Source: Phascolarctobacterium_A succinatutens_B (GTDB lineage: Bacteria; Bacillota; Negativicutes; Acidaminococcales; Acidaminococcaceae). From it: a stretch of DNA of 62,121 nt. The notes under the pieces were generated by a model that had not been told where the DNA came from, did not search any database, and worked only from the letters and a program-made list of their open reading frames with translations. The DNA lies in NCBI RefSeq assembly GCF_958453765.1, contig NZ_CAUDZA010000011.1, forward strand, positions 1 through 62,121, read 5' to 3'. This document shows, one piece after another, positions 59,621 to 62,121 of the stretch; positions within the stretch are counted from its first letter, which is position 1; the number at the start of each line of letters is the position of its first letter. The position numbers and the translations under genes are program-made.

Positions 59621-60143
59621 TGCTTTGTCTCCTTTTAGCAAGATTTTGGCGATAATTCCAAGGCTTCTCAATTTTTTCCTGCAACCATAAGCCTTTATGG
59701 CAGCGCTTTGCTGCTGCCTCAAATTTATCATACATTTCGCATTTATCGAAGTTCATGTGGTAATGCAGTGCCATGCCTTCCTTCAACATTTCGGCGCTCA
59801 CGTCCTTTCCTTCGCAATATACAAAAGCAACTTCACGGTTATACTTATCAATACACTTAATTTTCAAGCGGACTGTGCCTTGGCGTAACAGTTCGCTTAG
59901 TTTTTTTGTTGATTCCGTGCCAAAGGGCTGCTCCCTTTCCGGTGCATCTATCATAGCAAGGCGGATGCGGTGTGCTTCTCCTGTTATATTGCGTACATGG
60001 ATGGTATCACCATCTATAATGCGTACCACATATGCTGTATAGGTGCTGGCAGGCCTCGCTTGTGCGCTGACTATGGATGCCATGCCGATAAGACCGAGGG
60101 CAAAGAGAAGAAAGAGAGTATAGGTGATTATTTTATAGCGCAT
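59592..60143 (-). CDS. Secreted thermonuclease (SNase)-family protein
   Basis: A 183-residue protein. The signal peptide MRYKIITYTLFLLFALGLIG continues to about SAQA. The SNase OB-fold follows, with VVRIIDGDTIHV, HRIRLAMIDAPE and DKYNREVAFVY; metal- and phosphate-binding Asp and Arg residues are at the usual places. It should cut DNA or RNA outside the cell or at the wall. The ATG at 60143 (AAAAGGAA upstream) fits the signal peptide better than an upstream in-frame start at 60206. Confidence 0.85.
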   Translation of the reverse strand: MRYKIITYTLFLLFALGLIGMASIVSAQARPASTYTAYVVRIIDGDTIHVRNITGEAHRIRLAMIDAPEREQPFGTESTKKLSELLRQGTVRLKIKCIDKYNREVAFVYCEGKDVSAEMLKEGMALHYHMNFDKCEMYDKFEAAAKRCHKGLWLQEKIEKPWNYRQNLAKRRQSNVHKDLFQA

Positions 60144-60167
60144 ATTATTTTCCTTTTCTATAAAGAT

Positions 60168-60197
60168 GGGCTGCCGTACTGCTAGGTACGACAGCCC
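60168..60197 (-). other. Hairpin between YvrJ and SNase genes
   Basis: GGGCTGTCGTAC pairs with GTACGGCAGCCC on the minus strand with a 6-base loop and no strong T-run. It may be a partial terminator or mRNA stabiliser that reduces expression of the last two genes. Confidence 0.5.
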
Positions 60198-60247
60198 CTG
60201 TGCCATATGATTAGTTCTTTAGTATATTTTTGCTTGTATATACTATT

Positions 60248-60424
60248 TTACTGTTGTACATATGGAAATTGCATCACAAGTCTTTCCTGCAATACACGGG
60301 TTAAGGTGTCGATATTGGCACTCAGCTTTTCAATTCTGCCTTCCATACGGACCAGAAGATACGAGCTGACGAGCATAGGGAAACCGTAATCCGCAGCAGC
60401 GGAGAGAAGTCTGTCAAATTCCAT
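60248..60424 (-). CDS. YvrJ family small protein
   Basis: A 58-residue protein. A hydrophobic N-terminal half (LLSAAADYGFPMLVSSYLLVRME) is followed by a helical part (IEKLSANIDTLTRVLQ). YvrJ of Bacillus belongs to the SigO regulon; no biochemical role is known. The ATG at 60424 follows AAGGAG on the minus strand, preferred over an upstream GTG at 60433. Confidence 0.8.
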   Translation of the reverse strand: MEFDRLLSAAADYGFPMLVSSYLLVRMEGRIEKLSANIDTLTRVLQERLVMQFPYVQQ

Positions 60425-60446
60425 GAGGATCACTCCTTAGTGTTTT

Positions 60447-60659
60447 TTACGCCAGAACTTGGACATTACGATTGACAACACGAGCTTCAACAGCTTGTAC
60501 CAAGTCACCGCCGACGGTGCTGAAAATGTTGGCTGCGACGATTTTTTGCATCGCTGCGTCGGTTTCGGCTTTGGAGAGGTTTTCTTTGGGGTTGGAGATA
60601 GTGATGATTTTGGTGCTGCCTGCAGCGTTTTTAAAGACGAGTTGTAAAGATTTTTCCAT
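60447..60659 (-). CDS. DUF2922 family small protein
   Basis: A 70-residue protein: MEKSLQLVFKNAAGSTKIIT, then NPKENLSKAETDAAMQKIVA and ARVVNRNVQVL. It matches the DUF2922 pattern of a short beta-rich protein found beside DUF1659 and YvrJ genes. No membrane segment. AAGGAG lies upstream. Function unknown. Confidence 0.8.
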   Translation of the reverse strand: MEKSLQLVFKNAAGSTKIITISNPKENLSKAETDAAMQKIVAANIFSTVGGDLVQAVEARVVNRNVQVLA

Positions 60660-60713
60660 GGGTGATTGCTCCTTTGTGTCATGTTTTTTGTTTATTTTGT
60701 GTAGTTCCTGTTT

Positions 60714-61047
60714 CGCCCCCTTCCGCTATGTGCCCCCCTTAGTCGCTGACGCGACAGTTCCCCCAAGGGGGAACCGAGAATGTACTAATGAAGGTTAAAG
60801 AAACGCTATTAGACTTGCCTGCCCCTTGGGGAAGGTGTCAGTGAGCGTAGCGAACTGACGGAAGGGGGGGAGCTAAGTTAGCGAGTAGACGGAAGGGTTG
60901 TGAAAGATAAAAATTCGGTAGAAGATAGCCTCTCCTTGGGGAGAGGTGCCGAGCTTGTCGAGGCGGAGAGGGGTTCTGCCTAAAGCAGCGTTGCTTTCAG
61001 TCCCCTCTCAGTCACCCTATCGGGTGACAGCTCCCCCCGAGGGGAGC
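60714..61047. repeat. Array of dispersed palindromic repeats, copies E to H
   Basis: Four or five degenerate copies fill the 394-bp gap between DUF2922 and DUF1659. E (60714-60774) is forward with TCCCCCAAGGGGGA. F (60821-60902) is reversed and appears double, ending GGAAGGGTTGT. G (60928-60974) is reversed, with CTCTCCTTGGGGAGAG. H (61000-61047) is forward, with CTCCCCCCGAGGGGAG and a T-run after it. No gene is seen here. The hairpins lie inside the minus-strand operon and could affect its mRNA. Confidence 0.6.
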
Positions 61048-61053
61048 CTTTTT

Positions 61054-61281
61054 TTACGCCTCCGCCAGCTCACTCTTTTCGGTCAGCTCAATATCCTTAT
61101 AAGGCTTCTCCATCAGACCGCCGAGTGCAGTACCTGCCTCGTACACCTTGTCCAGTGCAGCGTCAGTCTTGATACCGTTGAAGTTTTTCGCCTTATACTT
61201 GGTAGTGCCGTCGGCACCGGTGCCATCCTCAACGTTGATTACCAGAGTACGTTTCAAAATTTCCTGATTGATTTCTGCCAT
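61054..61281 (-). CDS. DUF1659 family small protein
   Basis: A 75-residue protein: ILKRTLVINVEDGTGADG, then KYKAKNFNGIKTDAALDKVYEAGTALGGLMEKPYKDIEL. This is the DUF1659 pattern. Function unknown; it is usually encoded with DUF2922 and YvrJ. AAAGGAG is upstream on the minus strand. Here repeats E-H separate it from DUF2922. Confidence 0.8.
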   Translation of the reverse strand: MAEINQEILKRTLVINVEDGTGADGTTKYKAKNFNGIKTDAALDKVYEAGTALGGLMEKPYKDIELTEKSELAEA

Positions 61282-61336
61282 AGACTAAAACTCCTTTCGA
61301 TGATGAAAAAAATGATGGGTAGATGATTTGCAGCAT

Positions 61337-61954
61337 TTACGCTGCCAGCAGCTCAGGCTGCTCCACTTCCACTTCATGCGGCTGCAGCAGCTTGTCCCTG
61401 AGCATACTGTGCAAATACGCCAGAGCTTTTTTCCGCAGCAGCACGCCTCCCGGGCGCAGGGCCCTCGTTTCCGGCATGCCTTTGAGCATGTACAAATCCC
61501 AGCGCATATCGGGATCACCTTGACCGGGACCGTATTGGTCGCGACTGGCTGCTTCGGCATGAGTCATTACCGTATCATTATTGATTTCCAGTTCCAACTC
61601 GTGACACAGGATAGCGACTACAATCGCCATCTGTTCCACCTGCAGCATTGTCGGTGGATATGCGCCAAACACAGGATTGCATTTGTAGGCAAGGATTGCA
61701 TCCTTAGCGCAACAGAGAGTGACGCCAATGGAGCGACTGTTGCGACGCCAGGTGTGCGACTTATATTCGCGCAGCATGTTGCAGGTGAGGTAAAGCTCGC
61801 CCTGCTCGCCAATGTTGATGTGGTAATCATCAAAAACCTGCTCGTAGGTTCCTGCCGTCCAATGCAGATAGATGTGAGTGATACCGCCTTTGGCATTTCT
61901 AGCCAAGATTCGCAGCTGTTCATGATTAATTCTGCGGGGATTTGTTACAAGCAT
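61337..61954 (-). CDS. N-acetylmuramoyl-L-alanine amidase (Amidase_2/PGRP fold)
   Basis: A 205-residue protein that should cleave the bond between MurNAc and L-Ala in peptidoglycan. Zinc-ligand candidates are H31 in HIYLHWTAGTYEQ and H132 in VMTHAEAASRDQYGPGQGDPDMRWDL, with a later Asp. RRNSRSIGVTLCC is the core strand region. There is no signal peptide, so export would need a holin or lysis, as with phage endolysins. First gene of the minus-strand cluster, with AAAGGAG upstream. Confidence 0.85.
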   Translation of the reverse strand: MLVTNPRRINHEQLRILARNAKGGITHIYLHWTAGTYEQVFDDYHINIGEQGELYLTCNMLREYKSHTWRRNSRSIGVTLCCAKDAILAYKCNPVFGAYPPTMLQVEQMAIVVAILCHELELEINNDTVMTHAEAASRDQYGPGQGDPDMRWDLYMLKGMPETRALRPGGVLLRKKALAYLHSMLRDKLLQPHEVEVEQPELLAA

Positions 61955-62050
61955 ATATCAAAAAGCTCCTTTGTATTTTTTCTCCCATGCGCCTACTTGT
62001 ATATCCGGATTCTGCTTTCGGCAAGAGGCGGGAGTGTGTTGTTTTTGCCT

Positions 62051-62095
62051 CTCACTATACTAATGGCTTTTTTTTGCGTTTTTTTCACCCCCTCA
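62051..62095 (-). promoter_or_regulatory. Promoter-like repeat upstream of the amidase cluster, right copy
   Basis: On the minus strand GGGGGTGAAAAAAACGC, an A-run, then GCCATTAGTATAGTGAG, about 97 bases before the amidase start. It is nearly identical to 58836-58880. Position and composition suggest a promoter, possibly for an alternative sigma factor, since Bacillus yvrJ belongs to the SigO regulon. Confidence 0.5.
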
Positions 62096-62121
62096 GTAAA
62101 AAAAATTTTTAAAAAATATTT

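Noticed and set aside
60714..61047. CRISPR array
   Set aside because: Copies differ in sequence, orientation and spacing, each is itself a hairpin, and no cas gene is present.

Overview
The window looks like the chromosome of a low-to-mid GC Bacillota. Most likely it is a non-sporulating gut Negativicute of the Acidaminococcus/Phascolarctobacterium sort, but this placement is inference. Four blocks follow Bacillus/Clostridium gene order: prmA-rsmE-mtaB-HIT-rpsU-yqeY then nfeD-floA; rpsT near lepA; cdaA-cdaR-(FAD protein)-glmM-glmS; and yggS-sepF-proC-ylmH-divIVA. comEA-comEC-holA and a T-box-controlled leuS fit the same picture. No sporulation gene is seen between rpsT and lepA.

Layout. 0-5.6 kb: ilvA (minus strand) and a translation/RNA-modification operon. 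5.65-12.2 kb: an accessory island lying between yqeY and nfeD, which are neighbours in Bacillus. It holds a decayed hsdR start, a DUF262/HNH-like protein, a Sel1-like protein, a 5'-truncated hsdM, a type I toxin-antitoxin locus (a 28-residue membrane toxin and two antitoxin-type RNAs), and an intact hsdS. 12.2-17.6 kb: nfeD-floA, a polyphosphate:AMP phosphotransferase and a B12-binding radical SAM protein. 18-22 kb: a secreted SH3 protein, rpsT, a MerR regulator and lepA. 21.7-29.1 kb: c-di-AMP synthesis joined to amino-sugar synthesis, with glmS behind a glmS ribozyme. 29.2-38.8 kb: two WYL regulators, then a six-gene hydrogenase-4/Ech-like membrane complex with a fused ferredoxin/small subunit. 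39-43 kb: an acetyltransferase, exonuclease III and uvrB. 43-50 kb: leuS, a DUF559 endonuclease between inverted repeats, comEA, comEC (interrupted by an in-frame stop) and holA. 50-54 kb: a long-form glutamine synthetase behind a structured leader, a thioesterase and an acyl-CoA dehydrogenase. 54-58.8 kb: the division cluster, ending in a histidine phosphatase gene broken by an early stop. 59-62 kb: a minus-strand cluster of amidase, DUF1659, DUF2922, YvrJ, a secreted SNase-like nuclease and a small unknown protein.

The strongest candidates for new biology are these. (1) A family of about 50-bp palindromic repeats occurs at four loci. One inverted pair encloses a DUF559 endonuclease gene whose stop codon lies inside the repeat, and other inverted pairs look like empty versions. 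(2) A compact type I toxin-antitoxin locus sits between hsdM and hsdS, with an apparent orphan antitoxin RNA beside it and another between glmM and glmS. (3) A DUF262 + Sel1-like gene pair sits between broken type I restriction genes. (4) The amidase/DUF1659/DUF2922/YvrJ/SNase cluster has a promoter-like repeat upstream that recurs at its far end.
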